From Mycolicibacter arupensis (GTDB lineage Bacteria > Actinomycetota > Actinomycetes > Mycobacteriales > Mycobacteriaceae): a stretch of DNA of 37,170 bases. Location: assembly GCF_002086515.1 (NCBI RefSeq), contig NZ_MVHH01000040.1, forward strand, positions 1-37,170, written 5' to 3'. Position 1 is the stretch's first letter. Every line of letters begins with the position of its first letter. Below, piece after piece: positions 18,507-27,909 of this stretch. The notes under the pieces are model-generated. The model saw nothing but the letters and a program-made list of their open reading frames with translations, made no database searches and was not told the origin of the DNA. A program made the position numbers and the translations under genes.

Positions 18507-19292
18507 ATGCTCAGCGCCCAGATCCGTGAGGAGCTCGCTGCCGAGTTGGCGCAGGCGGAGCGCAGCCGGGTTCCGATCTCGCCGCTGACTGCGGCCCAGC
18601 CCGGGATCGACGTCGTCGACGCCTACGAGATCCAGCTGATCAACATTCGCCAGCGGATCGCCGAGGGCGCGCGCGTCGTGGGACACAAGGTCGGCCTGTC
18701 CAGCGAGGCGATGCAGCAGATGATGGGCGTCGACGAACCGGACTACGGACACCTGCTCAACGAGATGCAGGTGTTCGAGGACAAGCCGGTCAAGGCCTCG
18801 AACTACCTGTACCCGCGCGTCGAGGTCGAGGTGGCCTTCATCCTGGCCAAGGATCTGCCGGGGGCGGACTGCACCGAAGATGACGTGCTGGCCGCCACCG
18901 AAGCGTTCGCCCCGGCGATCGAGCTGATCGACAGCCGGATCAGCGACTGGAAGATCAAACTCTGCGACACCATTGCCGACAATGCCTCCTCGGCGGGATT
19001 CGTCCTGGGCAAGCAGCGGGTGAAGCCGGGAGACATCGATATCAAGGGCATCGATGCCTCGTTGACCAAGAACGGTCAGGTGGTCGCCGAAGGTCGCAGT
19101 GACGCCGTGCTGGGCAACCCGGTCACCGCGGTGGCGTGGCTGGCCCGCAAGGTGGAGAGTTTCGGGGTGCGGTTGAAGGCCGGCGACATCGTGTTGCCCG
19201 GCACCGCTACCCGGGCCATCGACGTCCATGCCGGCGACGACTGCGTCGCCGACTTCACCGGGCTGGGTTCGGTCCGGCTGGTTTTCGAATAG
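18507..19292 (+). CDS. hsaE: 2-hydroxypenta-2,4-dienoate hydratase family, HsaE
   Basis: 261 residues, the same length as M. tuberculosis HsaE. I choose ATG 18507 ([20 protein letters not shown]) over the longer frame because homology starts there and GAGGGG precedes it. Conserved [25 protein letters not shown], a Glu-rich metal-binding EVEVAF and [10 protein letters not shown] are present. HsaE hydrates 2-hydroxyhexa-2,4-dienoate, released by HsaD during ring cleavage, to 4-hydroxy-2-oxohexanoate. First gene of hsaE-hsaG-hsaF, under the KstR site at 18433. Confidence 0.95.
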   Translation: MLSAQIREELAAELAQAERSRVPISPLTAAQPGIDVVDAYEIQLINIRQRIAEGARVVGHKVGLSSEAMQQMMGVDEPDYGHLLNEMQVFEDKPVKASNYLYPRVEVEVAFILAKDLPGADCTEDDVLAATEAFAPAIELIDSRISDWKIKLCDTIADNASSAGFVLGKQRVKPGDIDIKGIDASLTKNGQVVAEGRSDAVLGNPVTAVAWLARKVESFGVRLKAGDIVLPGTATRAIDVHAGDDCVADFTGLGSVRLVFE

Positions 19293-19312
19293 ATTCGAAT
19301 AGAGGAGCTTTC

Positions 19313-20245
19313 ATGGCTGCTAAGGCCTCAGTCGCGATCGTTGGGTCGGGCAATATCAGCACCGATCTGTTGTATAAGTTGCTGCGTTCGGAGTGGCTGG
19401 AGCCGCGCTGGATGATCGGTATCGACCCCGAGTCCGAGGGCCTGGCCCGGGCACGCAAGCTCGGCCTGGAGACCTCGGCCGAGGGGGCGGACTGGCTGCT
19501 GGCCCTGGATGAGAAGCCGGACTTCGTGTTCGAGGCCACCAGTGCTTATGTGCACAAGGCGTACGCGCCCAAGTACGAGGCGGCCGGTATTCGGGCCATC
19601 GACTTGACGCCGGCGGCGGTGGGCCCGGCGGTGATTCCGCCGGCGAACCTGCACGAGCACGTGGATGCGCCTAACGTCAACATGATCACCTGTGGTGGGC
19701 AGGCCACCATCCCGATCGTGTACGCGGTCACCCGCGCGGTCAAGGAGCAGGGCGGCACGGTGCCTTATGCCGAGATCGTCGCCAGCGTCGCCAGTGTGTC
19801 GGCCGGCCCCGGTACTCGCGCCAACATCGATGAGTTCACCAAGACCACCTCGGCGGGTGTGCAGACCATCGGTGGTGCGCAGCGCGGCAAGGCGATCATC
19901 ATCTTGAACCCGGCTGACCCGCCGATGATCATGCGCGACACCATCTTCTGCCAGATCCCCGAGGACGCCGATCGGGATGCGATCACCGCGTCCATCAAGG
20001 ACGTCGTGGCCCAGGTGCAGACCTACGTGCCCGGCTACCGGCTGCTCAATGAGCCGCAGTTCGATGAGCCGTCGCTGAACTCCGGTGGGCGCGCGGTGGT
20101 CACCACGTTCGTGGAGGTCGAGGGAGCCGGGGATTACCTGCCGCCGTATGCGGGGAACCTGGACATCATGACCGCCGCCGCCACCAAGGTCGGCGAGGAG
20201 ATCGCCCGCGAGATGGCCGGTGCCACTGCTGGAGGAGCGAAATGA
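19313..20245 (+). CDS. hsaG: Acylating propionaldehyde/acetaldehyde dehydrogenase HsaG
   Basis: 310 residues from ATG 19313 with GAGGAG at 19302-19307. N-terminal NAD-binding [15 protein letters not shown]; catalytic Cys127 in [14 protein letters not shown]. HsaG forms a channelling complex with HsaF and converts propanal (or acetaldehyde) plus CoA and NAD to propionyl-CoA. The last four bases overlap hsaF (ATGA). A short duplicated TTCGAATAG lies at the hsaE stop just upstream. Confidence 0.95.
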   Translation: MAAKASVAIVGSGNISTDLLYKLLRSEWLEPRWMIGIDPESEGLARARKLGLETSAEGADWLLALDEKPDFVFEATSAYVHKAYAPKYEAAGIRAIDLTPAAVGPAVIPPANLHEHVDAPNVNMITCGGQATIPIVYAVTRAVKEQGGTVPYAEIVASVASVSAGPGTRANIDEFTKTTSAGVQTIGGAQRGKAIIILNPADPPMIMRDTIFCQIPEDADRDAITASIKDVVAQVQTYVPGYRLLNEPQFDEPSLNSGGRAVVTTFVEVEGAGDYLPPYAGNLDIMTAAATKVGEEIAREMAGATAGGAK

Positions 20246-21270
20246 GCGACCACATCTTCGACGTGCGGATCACCGACACCTCGCTGCGCGACGGGTCGCA
20301 CCACAAGCGGCATCAGTTCACTCTCGAAGAGGTCGGCGCGATCGTGGCCGCCCTGGATGCTGCCGGGGTGCCGGTGATCGAGGTGACCCACGGTGACGGG
20401 TTGGGCGGGTCGAGCTTTAACTACGGGTTCTCCAAGACCCCGGAACAGGAGCTGATCAAGCTGGCGGCGCAGACCGCCAAAGACGCCAAGATCGCCTTCT
20501 TGATGCTACCCGGGGTCGGCACCAAGGAGGACATCAAGGAGGCGCAGGACAACGGTGGTGCGATCTGTCGAATCGCCACGCACTGCACCGAGGCCGACGT
20601 CTCCATCCAGCACTTCGGCCTGGCCCGTGAGCTGGGACTGGAGACTGTCGGGTTTTTGATGATGGCCCACACCATCTCTCCGGAGAAGCTGGCCGCTCAG
20701 GCCCGGATCATGGCCGATGCGGGTTGTCAGTGCGTGTATGTGGTGGATTCGGCCGGTGCGCTGGTGCTCGAAGGCGTGGCCGACCGGGTGTCGGCACTGG
20801 TCGCTGAGCTCGGCGATGACGCGCAGGTCGGTTTTCACGGGCATGAGAACCTCGGGCTTGGGGTGGCCAACTCGGTGGAGGCGGTGCGTGCCGGAGCCAA
20901 GCAGATCGACGGTTCGGTGCGCCGCTTCGGTGCGGGTGCGGGCAACGCCCCGGTGGAGGCGTTGATCGGGGTGTTCGACAAGATCGGCGTCAAGACCGGC
21001 ATCGACTTCTTCGACATCGCTGATGCCGCTGAGGACGTGGTGCGCCCGGCGATGCCCGCCGAGTGCGTCCTGGACCGCAATGCGCTGGTGATGGGCTACT
21101 CGGGGGTGTACTCGAGCTTCCTCAAGCACGCGGTGCGCCAGGGGGAGCGCTACGGGGTGCCCGCCCACGAGTTGCTGCTGCGGGTCGGTCAGCGCAAGCT
21201 GATCGGCGGCCAGGAAGACCAGCTCATCGACATCGCGCTGGAGATCCAGCGGGAGCGGGCCGCGAAATAA
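20242..21270 (+). CDS. hsaF: 4-hydroxy-2-oxohexanoate (oxovalerate) aldolase HsaF
   Basis: 342 residues. DRE-TIM/DmpG-type aldolase with Arg16-Asp17 and His20 in [14 protein letters not shown] (metal ligand and acid/base), metal ligands in [11 protein letters not shown], and a C-terminal communication domain for HsaG. Cleaves 4-hydroxy-2-oxohexanoate to pyruvate and propanal, which passes through a tunnel to HsaG. Overlaps hsaG by four bases. The next gene (RecQ-like) starts seven bases after its stop. Confidence 0.95.
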   Translation: MSDHIFDVRITDTSLRDGSHHKRHQFTLEEVGAIVAALDAAGVPVIEVTHGDGLGGSSFNYGFSKTPEQELIKLAAQTAKDAKIAFLMLPGVGTKEDIKEAQDNGGAICRIATHCTEADVSIQHFGLARELGLETVGFLMMAHTISPEKLAAQARIMADAGCQCVYVVDSAGALVLEGVADRVSALVAELGDDAQVGFHGHENLGLGVANSVEAVRAGAKQIDGSVRRFGAGAGNAPVEALIGVFDKIGVKTGIDFFDIADAAEDVVRPAMPAECVLDRNALVMGYSGVYSSFLKHAVRQGERYGVPAHELLLRVGQRKLIGGQEDQLIDIALEIQRERAAK

Positions 21271-21277
21271 TCGCGGC

Positions 21278-23356
21278 ATGACCACACGGCCACAAGCCCA
21301 GGCAATCCTGGAACAACTGGCCGGACCGCAGGCGCGGCTGCGCGACGACCAGTGGGCGGCGATCGAGGCGCTGGTGGTGGCGCGCCGCCGCGCCCTGGTG
21401 GTGCAGCGAACCGGTTGGGGCAAGTCCGCGGTGTACTTCATCGCCGCGAAGCTGCTGCGGGCCGGCGGACACGGTCCGACGGTGATCGTGTCGCCGCTGT
21501 TGGCGCTGATGCGCAACCAGGTCGCCGCCGCGGAACGGGCCGGTGTGCACGCGGCCACCATCAACTCGTCCAACGTGACCGAATGGGCGGACGTGCAACG
21601 CCGAGTGGCCGCCGGTGAACTCGACGTGCTGCTGGTCAGCCCGGAACGGCTCAACAACCCCGATTTCCGCGATCAGGTGTTGCCGGCGCTGGCCGCCAAG
21701 GCGGGGCTGGTCGTGGTCGACGAGGCGCACTGCGTGTCGGACTGGGGCCACGACTTCCGGCCCGACTACCGGCGCATCCGCACGCTGATCGCCGAGCTCG
21801 GCGCCGACATCCCGGTGCTGGCGACCACGGCGACGGCCAACGACCGGGTGGTCGCCGACGTCGCGGGCCAGCTCGGGGTCGGCGGTGGCGACACGCTGGT
21901 GCTGCGGGGCGGCTTGGACCGCGAGTCACTGCGGATGTCGGTGGTGGCCGCCGGCGGACCGGCCCAGCGAGCCGCCTGGATCGGCGCACACCTGGACCAG
22001 CTGCCCGGATCCGGGATCGTCTACACGCTCACCGTGGCCCAAGCCCACGATGTGGCCGCTGACCTGCGGGCACAGGGATTCGCGGTGGCCGCCTACACCG
22101 GTTCGACCGACTCGGCCGATCGCGAGCAGCTCGAGGCCGATCTGCTCGCCAATCGGGTCAAGGCGCTGATCGCCACTTCGGCTCTGGGTATGGGATTCGA
22201 CAAGCCCGACCTGGGTTTCGTCGTCCACCTGGGTGCGCCGTCTTCTCCGATCGCCTACTACCAGCAGGTCGGTCGGGCCGGTCGCGCCACGTCCAGCGCC
22301 GAGGTCATCCTGTTGCCCGGCACCGAGGACGCCGACATCTGGCGTTATTTCGCGTCGCTGGCCTTCCCCCCGGAGTCCTTGGTGCGCAAGGTGATCGGCC
22401 AGCTATCGCCCGACCAGCCGCTGTCCACGCCGGCATTGGAGGCTCGGGTTGACCTGAATCGGTCGCGGCTGGAGATGGTGCTCAAGGTTCTCGACGTCGA
22501 CGGCGCGGTGCGCCGGGTCAAGGGCGGCTGGCTGGGAACCGGTGCCGAGTGGACCTACGACGAGCAGCGCTACCGCACGCTCGACGAACTCCGCCGGGCT
22601 GAGCAGCAGGCCATGCTGGACTACCAGCGCACCGACGGTTGCCGGATGAGTTTCCTGCGTGCCCAGCTCAATGACCCCCAGCTTCAGGCGGGGGAGCGTT
22701 GCGGGCGGTGCGACAACTGCGCCGGACAGCGGTTCGATGCCGAAGTGGATGCCACCGCCACCGCTGCCACCCTTGAGCGGTTGATGCGTCCCGGAGTGGA
22801 GATCACGCCGCGGCGGCAGTGGCCGTCGGGGCTGGCGCAGCTCGGCGTGGACCTGTCCGGGCGGATCTCCGATGGACCCGAGCCCGGCCGGGTCATTGGC
22901 CGGCTCACCGACCTGGGCTGGGGGGCCCGGCTGCGCCGGCTGCTCGACGAGCCGGACCAGCAAGTGCCCGAGGAGGTGGTCCGCGCCGCGGTCAGTGTGC
23001 TGGCCGGCTGGGAGTGGAAGCTGAGGCCGACCGCGGTGCTGGGTCTGGATTCGGTGACGCATCCTTTGCTGATCGGTTCCCTGACCGACAGGTTGGCGCA
23101 GCTCGGCCGCCTGACCCGCTTGGACACCTTGAGGTATGCGCCGAATCGTCGCACCACGACGGCGGCGAACTCCGCCTACCGGGTCGCCGCCCTGCAGGGA
23201 TGCTGGCTTCCGCCGGACCTTCCCGCCGACGTCGGACCGGTGCTGCTGGTCGACGACGTGACAGACTCCGGATGGACGCTGACAATGGCCGCCCGGGTGG
23301 TGCGCGCCGCCGGCGCGCCGCAGGTCCTGCCGTTCGCTCTGGCCAGCGTGTCCTAG
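21278..23356 (+). CDS. RecQ-family DNA helicase with C-terminal PRTase-like domain
   Basis: 692 residues. Walker A is at 44-50 (RTGWGKS), the DEAH box at 148-151 followed by CVSDWGHDFRPDY, motif VI is near YYQQVGRAGRA, and a zinc site near 455-482 (GCRMSF ... GERCGRCDNC) is of RecQ type. The last 150 residues look like a ComF-type phosphoribosyltransferase: LRPTAVLGLDSVTHPLL and a PRPP-loop-like VLLVDDVTDSGWTL near 655-668. RecQ enzymes unwind DNA 3' to 5' in recombination repair. RecQ is absent from M. tuberculosis but occurs in other actinobacteria. It starts seven bases after hsaF on the same strand, so it may be read from the KstR promoter; a functional link to sterols is not evident. Confidence 0.88.
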   Translation: MTTRPQAQAILEQLAGPQARLRDDQWAAIEALVVARRRALVVQRTGWGKSAVYFIAAKLLRAGGHGPTVIVSPLLALMRNQVAAAERAGVHAATINSSNVTEWADVQRRVAAGELDVLLVSPERLNNPDFRDQVLPALAAKAGLVVVDEAHCVSDWGHDFRPDYRRIRTLIAELGADIPVLATTATANDRVVADVAGQLGVGGGDTLVLRGGLDRESLRMSVVAAGGPAQRAAWIGAHLDQLPGSGIVYTLTVAQAHDVAADLRAQGFAVAAYTGSTDSADREQLEADLLANRVKALIATSALGMGFDKPDLGFVVHLGAPSSPIAYYQQVGRAGRATSSAEVILLPGTEDADIWRYFASLAFPPESLVRKVIGQLSPDQPLSTPALEARVDLNRSRLEMVLKVLDVDGAVRRVKGGWLGTGAEWTYDEQRYRTLDELRRAEQQAMLDYQRTDGCRMSFLRAQLNDPQLQAGERCGRCDNCAGQRFDAEVDATATAATLERLMRPGVEITPRRQWPSGLAQLGVDLSGRISDGPEPGRVIGRLTDLGWGARLRRLLDEPDQQVPEEVVRAAVSVLAGWEWKLRPTAVLGLDSVTHPLLIGSLTDRLAQLGRLTRLDTLRYAPNRRTTTAANSAYRVAALQGCWLPPDLPADVGPVLLVDDVTDSGWTLTMAARVVRAAGAPQVLPFALASVS

Positions 23357-23376
23357 AACGCGCGTACCGTCGAGTG

Positions 23377-23646
23377 ATGAGCGGTATTACTCGAGCAATC
23401 GCGGTCGGCGTGCTGAGTGTGGCGGGGGTACTGGCGCCGGTGGCCAACGCCGCGCCGCAGCAGTGTGACCAGACCGTCGGGAACTCTGTCGACGCGTATT
23501 TGACGCGGCATCCCGACGTCAAGAGCACCTTGTCGCATCGGGGGCAGCAGGAGGACCCGGGTGCCCCCGATCCGGTGCTGTCCTATCTGCAGCGCCACCC
23601 CGACGTACGCCAGGCGTTGATCACGCTGTCTCAGCAGTGTGTGTGA
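23377..23646 (+). CDS. Small secreted haem-binding (MHB/haemophore-like) protein
   Basis: 89 residues with a signal peptide (MSGITRAIAVGVLSVAGVLA, cleavage near ANA-APQQ). The mature part has two cysteines (Cys30 and Cys88, probable disulfide) and two copies of a YLxxHPDV motif (AYLTRHPDVK and SYLQRHPDVR). This is the pattern of the mycobacterial haemophore-like MHB family (Rv0203 type), four-helix proteins that bind haem outside the cytoplasm. Starts 20 bases after the recQ stop. Its 3' end overlaps the convergent EthD-like gene by 26 bases. Haem binding is by family only. Confidence 0.78.
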   Translation: MSGITRAIAVGVLSVAGVLAPVANAAPQQCDQTVGNSVDAYLTRHPDVKSTLSHRGQQEDPGAPDPVLSYLQRHPDVRQALITLSQQCV

Positions 23647-24340
23647 CGAACGGCGTCCGGAACACGTAGCGGCTGGTGGGCACCGTGTCGATATTCAGGT
23701 GGGCGCCGAACGCGCTGACACTGGCGACCATCCGGCCTACCCGATCGGTGAGGTCGGCCTGGTCGGCCGCGCCATAGAACGCGTACGGGTCGGACACCGC
23801 CTCATCGGGGAAGTTCTCCTCGACGATGGCGTCGATACCGGGCGCGTCCTCGGTGAGGGCGCGGATCACCACGTTCTGGGTGTAACCGAATGTCGCCTGG
23901 GTGTCGATCGCCACCGGGGTGTGGTCGATGTGCCAGCGATGTAGCCACGTCGCCTGGTCGAGATCGGCGGGCCGGCGCAGTAACGCCACGTTGGCCAATC
24001 CGCGTGTGCGGCGGCCTTCGCCTGGGTCCGGCGGGGGCATCGGCATGGACTCGGTCACCAGATACGCTGCCGCCGAGTCGGATTCGGACCTGATCAGGGC
24101 TATGGCGGCCTGGGTCGCCTCGCCGTAGTACTGCTGGGTCCACAGGCTGATGATCGCCGCCGCCGGCGGGTCCAGTGTCGTCAGAGTCATCATCGAGTCG
24201 CGCACCGGCTCGTCGCGGACATTGACCACGACCCCCGGAAGCCCCAGATCGAGCAGTTTCGCCGCGATCGGGCCGCGCAGCTTCTGGCACCACGCGTCGC
24301 CGAAGTCGGCGGCTTGCGCCACGATCATGACCTTTTCCAT
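23621..24340 (-). CDS. EthD-domain (dimeric alpha-beta barrel) protein
   Basis: 239 residues. The central part ANVALLRRPADLDQATWLHRWHIDHTPVAI and following strands resemble EthD-type dimeric ferredoxin-like barrels. A second, weaker copy may precede it (LPGVVVNVRDEPV). EthD proteins are small accessory proteins of oxidative pathways with unclear chemistry. Last gene of the iclR-snoaL-LLM-EthD operon, 12 bases after the LLM gene, with a possible SD GGAGA upstream of ATG 24340. Participation in sterol or aromatic breakdown is inferred from the operon. Confidence 0.7.
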   Translation of the reverse strand: MEKVMIVAQAADFGDAWCQKLRGPIAAKLLDLGLPGVVVNVRDEPVRDSMMTLTTLDPPAAAIISLWTQQYYGEATQAAIALIRSESDSAAAYLVTESMPMPPPDPGEGRRTRGLANVALLRRPADLDQATWLHRWHIDHTPVAIDTQATFGYTQNVVIRALTEDAPGIDAIVEENFPDEAVSDPYAFYGAADQADLTDRVGRMVASVSAFGAHLNIDTVPTSRYVFRTPFVTHTAETA

Positions 24341-24352
24341 CGATGTCTCTCC

Positions 24353-25294
24353 TTAACCGGTTGCGGCGCGGAACGCCTCGACGAGTTCGCTGAGCAGATC
24401 GGTGGCCCGGCCGATGTCCTTGGGCAGCGAGCAGGTGACCCGCACGTCGGTGACCCCGGCGGCTACCAGTGCCGGTGCCGAGGCTGCGGTGGCATCGGTG
24501 TCCAGCGAGCCGTCCGCGTTCTTGGCGGTGGTCGCGTGGCCCAGGACCTGCAGGCCGGTCGGATCGCCGCCCAGCGCGGCGATGCGGTCCCGCATGTCCG
24601 CGATGGCGCCGGCGGGGTCACGCATCGCCGGGCCCCACGGGATCCAACCCGACCCGAATCGGGCCAGTCGTCGGGCTACCGCGTCGTTCACGGTGCCGCT
24701 CACCCAGATCGGAACTCCCCCGGGCGCAACGGGTTTGGGCATCTGGTGAATATTGCCGAAGGACAGTTCCGGGGAAGCGTAGGTGCTGCGCTGCTGAGTC
24801 CACAGCGCCTTACATACCTCCAGGGTGTGGTCCAGGAGTCGGCCACGGCGTTCGAACGACAGGCCGGCCGCTTCGTACTCCTCACGCTGCCAGCCCACGC
24901 CCACACCCAGATCCAGCCGGCCGCCGGACAGCACATCCAGGGTGGACAACTCCTTGGCCAGCACCGCCGGCCGCCGCAGGGCGGCCAGCAGCACCGCGGT
25001 GCCCAGGCGGATGCGGGTCGTGGTGGCGGCCAGCGCGGTCAGCACGATCAGGGGGTCCAGCCACTGGCCGTCGGGCCCGGTGGGCTGGCGCCCCCCGGCG
25101 ATCCCGCCGAGCCGGGGATCGGCATAGGCGTCCGGGTTCTCCCCGAACACGACGTGGTCGGAGACCACCACCCGATCCACACCCGCGGCATCCATCGCGC
25201 GGCCCAGTGCCAGCGTGGCACTCCAGTCGTGGTCGGGGTCGTCGGTGAAGGTCTTGAGCTGAAAGGAGATCTGGGGCTTGGAAGGCGACGTCAT
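24353..25294 (-). CDS. LLM class F420-dependent oxidoreductase
   Basis: 313 residues of the luciferase-like (bacterial LLM) TIM barrel. Features include VDRVVVSDHVVFGEN, ATTTRIRLGTAVLLAALRRPAVLAKELSTLDVLSGGRLDLGVGVGWQREEYEAAG and the C-terminal barrel strands. Such mycobacterial enzymes use F420 as hydride carrier; the substrate is unknown. ATG at 25294 overlaps the stop of the SnoaL-like gene (ATGA). A second enzyme of this class, Rv3520c-like, is at 36039. Confidence 0.88.
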   Translation of the reverse strand: MTSPSKPQISFQLKTFTDDPDHDWSATLALGRAMDAAGVDRVVVSDHVVFGENPDAYADPRLGGIAGGRQPTGPDGQWLDPLIVLTALAATTTRIRLGTAVLLAALRRPAVLAKELSTLDVLSGGRLDLGVGVGWQREEYEAAGLSFERRGRLLDHTLEVCKALWTQQRSTYASPELSFGNIHQMPKPVAPGGVPIWVSGTVNDAVARRLARFGSGWIPWGPAMRDPAGAIADMRDRIAALGGDPTGLQVLGHATTAKNADGSLDTDATAASAPALVAAGVTDVRVTCSLPKDIGRATDLLSELVEAFRAATG

Positions 25295-25749
25295 GAGCGC
25301 ACCCGTCCGGCCGGCAGAGACTCGATCGCGTCGATGATCAAGCTGCGCTGCGCAATTCGCCAGCCCTGCTCGGTGCGGTGATAGACGTCGCGGTAGTGCA
25401 GATGCCAGACATGATCGGTGAGCGTGCCGTGGCGCTCGATCCAGTGATGGGCCACCCCGGTGATCTCCCCGGTCGCCACCGTGTCGGTCGATGAGGCGGC
25501 GTAGACCTCGCCGAGAATGCCGTGGTGGGTGCGCGTGACCGCGGCCAGCCCGGACATCGCAGCGCGCACACCGTCGTGGCCGCGGTGGTGCACGCCGGGC
25601 TCCAGCTGGTCCGGCGGTTCGGGCAGTATCAGTTCGGCATCGACGGTAAACAGTTGGGCCACTTCATCGAATCGACGAGCATCTACGTGCGCGGCATAGC
25701 GATGCACGAGTGCCGACAGCTGGAGTTGATCGGCGACCGACAACATCAT
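25291..25749 (-). CDS. SnoaL-like (NTF2 fold) protein
   Basis: 152 residues from the ATG at 25749, which overlaps the iclR stop by ATGA; a further ATG is the next codon. Starts MMLSVADQLQLSALVHRYAAHVDARRFDEVAQLFTVDAELILP, the usual SnoaL_4 opening, and ends with HLHYRDVYHRTEQGWRIAQR. This fold includes isomerases, dehydratases and the small subunits of ring dioxygenases. His/Asp residues lie in the pocket region (HHRGHDGVR, HHWIERHG). Specific function unknown. Coupled on both sides within the iclR operon. Confidence 0.82.
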   Translation of the reverse strand: MMLSVADQLQLSALVHRYAAHVDARRFDEVAQLFTVDAELILPEPPDQLEPGVHHRGHDGVRAAMSGLAAVTRTHHGILGEVYAASSTDTVATGEITGVAHHWIERHGTLTDHVWHLHYRDVYHRTEQGWRIAQRSLIIDAIESLPAGRVRS

Positions 25750-26681
25750 GGGGCCGAACCTAACAGTGGTGCGGGTTTGATCCCGCCGAGTTGTCCGGTC
25801 AGCGCATCGGCGGTCCGCAGCACCCCGCGTGCCCACTTGGTGATTTCGTTGTCGGTCAGCGCGCGCTGGGCATGCAGGGAGACCACCATCGCCTGGCGTT
25901 GATGGTGGTCATACACCGGTGCCGAGATCACGCTGATGTCGTGGCGCCCGCGGCCGCCGGCCTCACCGCGCAGATAGACGCGCTCACCGATGTCGGACAC
26001 CAGTTCGCCGAGCAGCGCTCGCAGCTCGTCGGGCAATTCACTGGACAGGCCCGCCATCAACGAGTAGAGGCGCTGCCCGCCCGGAGTCAGCCGCTCGACC
26101 AGATAGCCGTCGGCGCGGCATTCGGAGACGACGCGTTGCAGTCGCTCACTCTCCGACCGAAGCGGGATGGTGGGCGCCCGGGCGAGCCAGTCCCGCAGGG
26201 CGCTGTCGTCCCATAACACGAACATCAGCCCGACCGGAGGAGCGAACGGGTAGCTCTGGCCGGCCTGTACACCCAGATGTGCGTTCGGGGCGGCGACCAG
26301 CTCCAGCACGGTGATGCGGTCGTCGACCACCGCGCTCAGTGCCGCGGAGGTGGCGAAGTCCGCGGACAGCCGCCGCAACAGCTCACGCGCCTCGGGGCCG
26401 ACCCGCAGTGCCTGCTGGGCTGCTCGGCCGAGCGAGATCAGCGCCGGCCCCAGCCGGTAGGTCTTGTCCGGCTCATCGCGTGTCAGGTAACCCGCATCGG
26501 CCAGGGCTGTGGCGATGCCCAGGCAGGTGGGCTTGGCCAGGCCGGTGCGGCGGGCGAGTTCGGAGAGGCCGAAGCACTGGTCGGGATGACGGGCGAGGAA
26601 GTCCAGAACCGTCACGACGCGTTCGGTCGGGGGAGAGGACCGCACGGCCTGTCGGGAGACCTCGTGTCCAGGCGGAGCCAT
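25746..26681 (-). CDS. IclR family transcriptional regulator
   Basis: 311 residues. N-terminal winged helix at about 18-80 (TERVVTVLDFLARHP, FGLSELARRTGLAKPTCLGIATALADAGYL) and an IclR effector domain from about 90 to 300 (VDDRITVLELVAAP, SVISAPVYDHHQRQAMVVSLH). IclR regulators sense small organic acids or CoA-pathway intermediates. It is the first gene of its operon and divergent from the Rv3531c-like gene. A perfect palindrome in the 95-bp gap is a candidate operator for both directions. Confidence 0.9.
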   Translation of the reverse strand: MAPPGHEVSRQAVRSSPPTERVVTVLDFLARHPDQCFGLSELARRTGLAKPTCLGIATALADAGYLTRDEPDKTYRLGPALISLGRAAQQALRVGPEARELLRRLSADFATSAALSAVVDDRITVLELVAAPNAHLGVQAGQSYPFAPPVGLMFVLWDDSALRDWLARAPTIPLRSESERLQRVVSECRADGYLVERLTPGGQRLYSLMAGLSSELPDELRALLGELVSDIGERVYLRGEAGGRGRHDISVISAPVYDHHQRQAMVVSLHAQRALTDNEITKWARGVLRTADALTGQLGGIKPAPLLGSAP

Positions 26682-26734
26682 TGCAGCATGCTACCGCGAC
26701 GTCTACAGTCAGTTCGAGATATCTACCACGTCGA

Positions 26735-26746
26735 TCCAATATTGGA
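26735..26746. promoter_or_regulatory. Perfect 12-bp palindrome, candidate IclR operator
   Basis: TCCAATATTGGA is self-complementary and AT-rich for this genome. It lies 54 bp before iclR and 31 bp before the Rv3531c-like start. IclR-family sites are typically palindromes of this size. No KstR match is present in 26682-26776. Confidence 0.55.
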
Positions 26747-26776
26747 CCATTTGACGATCTGAGAGGTGTTGCACCG

Positions 26777-27907
26777 ATGTACTCCGAACCCCTGTCGGCC
26801 GCGATCGCCGAGGCGGAGAAGCTGGTAGCCGCGGCTCCGCACATCGAGACCGAGGCCGACCTGCTCGAGGGCCTGCAATACCTGGCCGGTGGCGTAGAAG
26901 CCTGCGTGCACGCCGCATTCAACGGGGAGCGTGACCACCCGTTCCTCATGTCGGGCACCGGGCCGTTCACCAAGATGGGATTGGACAACCCCGACACGCT
27001 CTACTTCGGGACCGTGGTGCGCCCCGGCAACGACTACGTGGTGCGCGGCACCCGTGGAACCACCACCGACCTGAGTTTCCAGCTGCTCGGCGGCGGCGAG
27101 TACACCGACGACAACGTCCCGGTCAGCGATGCTGCCTTCGACGACCGCGAACTCGACGTCGCCGAGGACGGAACCTTCACCTGGCGGTTCCAGCCCACGA
27201 AGCCGGCGCAGCTGGTGATTCGCGAGGTCTATAACGACTGGGCTGCCCGCCGTGGCACCCTGGCGATCTCGCGAACCGACACCGTGGGCACCGCGCCGCC
27301 GGCGCTGACCCGTCAGCTGATCGAGAAGCGTTATGCAGCAGCGGGTAAGCAGCTGATCAACCGGATCAAGACCTGGCTGGCGTTCCCGCAGTGGTTCTAC
27401 CTGAACCTCCCGGTGAACACCATGGTGGCGCCGCGGCTCACGCCCGGTGGGCTGGCCACCCAGTACTCGTCGGCCGGGCACTACGAGCTCGAGCCCGGTC
27501 AGGCCCTGGTGATCACCCTGCCCGTGTCCGATGCCCCCTACCTGGGCTTCCAGCTGGGCAGTCTCTGGTACATCTCACTGGACTACATCAACCACCAGAC
27601 GTCGCTGAACGGCACTCAGGCTCAAGCTGATCCGGACGGCAAGATCCGGATCGTGGTGTCCGACACCAACCCCGGCGTCACCAACTGGGTGGAGACCCTG
27701 GGCCACCGGCGCGGATTTCTGCAGTTCCGCTGGCAGCGAGTGTCGCGGCCGCTGACCGAGGCCGATGGTCCGACCGTTGAGCTGGTGGACGTGGACCAGG
27801 TGCAGTCTGCGCTGCCGTTCTACGAGCACAACAAGATTTCCGAAGAAGACTGGCGCGCGCGTATCGCGTTGCGGCAGGAGCAGATCGCAAACAGGATGTT
27901 GGGGTAG
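26777..27907 (+). CDS. Conserved protein, Rv3531c-like (DUF1214-type)
   Basis: 376 residues from ATG 26777, with AGAGG about 10 bases upstream; M. tuberculosis Rv3531c is about the same length. Contains NPDTLYFGTVVRPGNDYVVRG, LAFPQWFYLNLPVNTMVAP and WVETLGHRRGFLQFRW; the last two recall DUF1254/DUF1214 beta-rich proteins. No catalytic motif can be named. Rv3531c lies within the M. tuberculosis KstR-region cluster and is followed by the same SDR and sulfotransferase genes, so the order is conserved. Precise function unknown. Confidence 0.82.
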   Translation: MYSEPLSAAIAEAEKLVAAAPHIETEADLLEGLQYLAGGVEACVHAAFNGERDHPFLMSGTGPFTKMGLDNPDTLYFGTVVRPGNDYVVRGTRGTTTDLSFQLLGGGEYTDDNVPVSDAAFDDRELDVAEDGTFTWRFQPTKPAQLVIREVYNDWAARRGTLAISRTDTVGTAPPALTRQLIEKRYAAAGKQLINRIKTWLAFPQWFYLNLPVNTMVAPRLTPGGLATQYSSAGHYELEPGQALVITLPVSDAPYLGFQLGSLWYISLDYINHQTSLNGTQAQADPDGKIRIVVSDTNPGVTNWVETLGHRRGFLQFRWQRVSRPLTEADGPTVELVDVDQVQSALPFYEHNKISEEDWRARIALRQEQIANRMLG

Positions 27908-27909
27908 AG

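Noticed and set aside
23350..23362. TAGAACGCGCGTA after recQ as a KstR site
   Set aside because: Lacks the GTT half of TnnAACnnGTTnnA.
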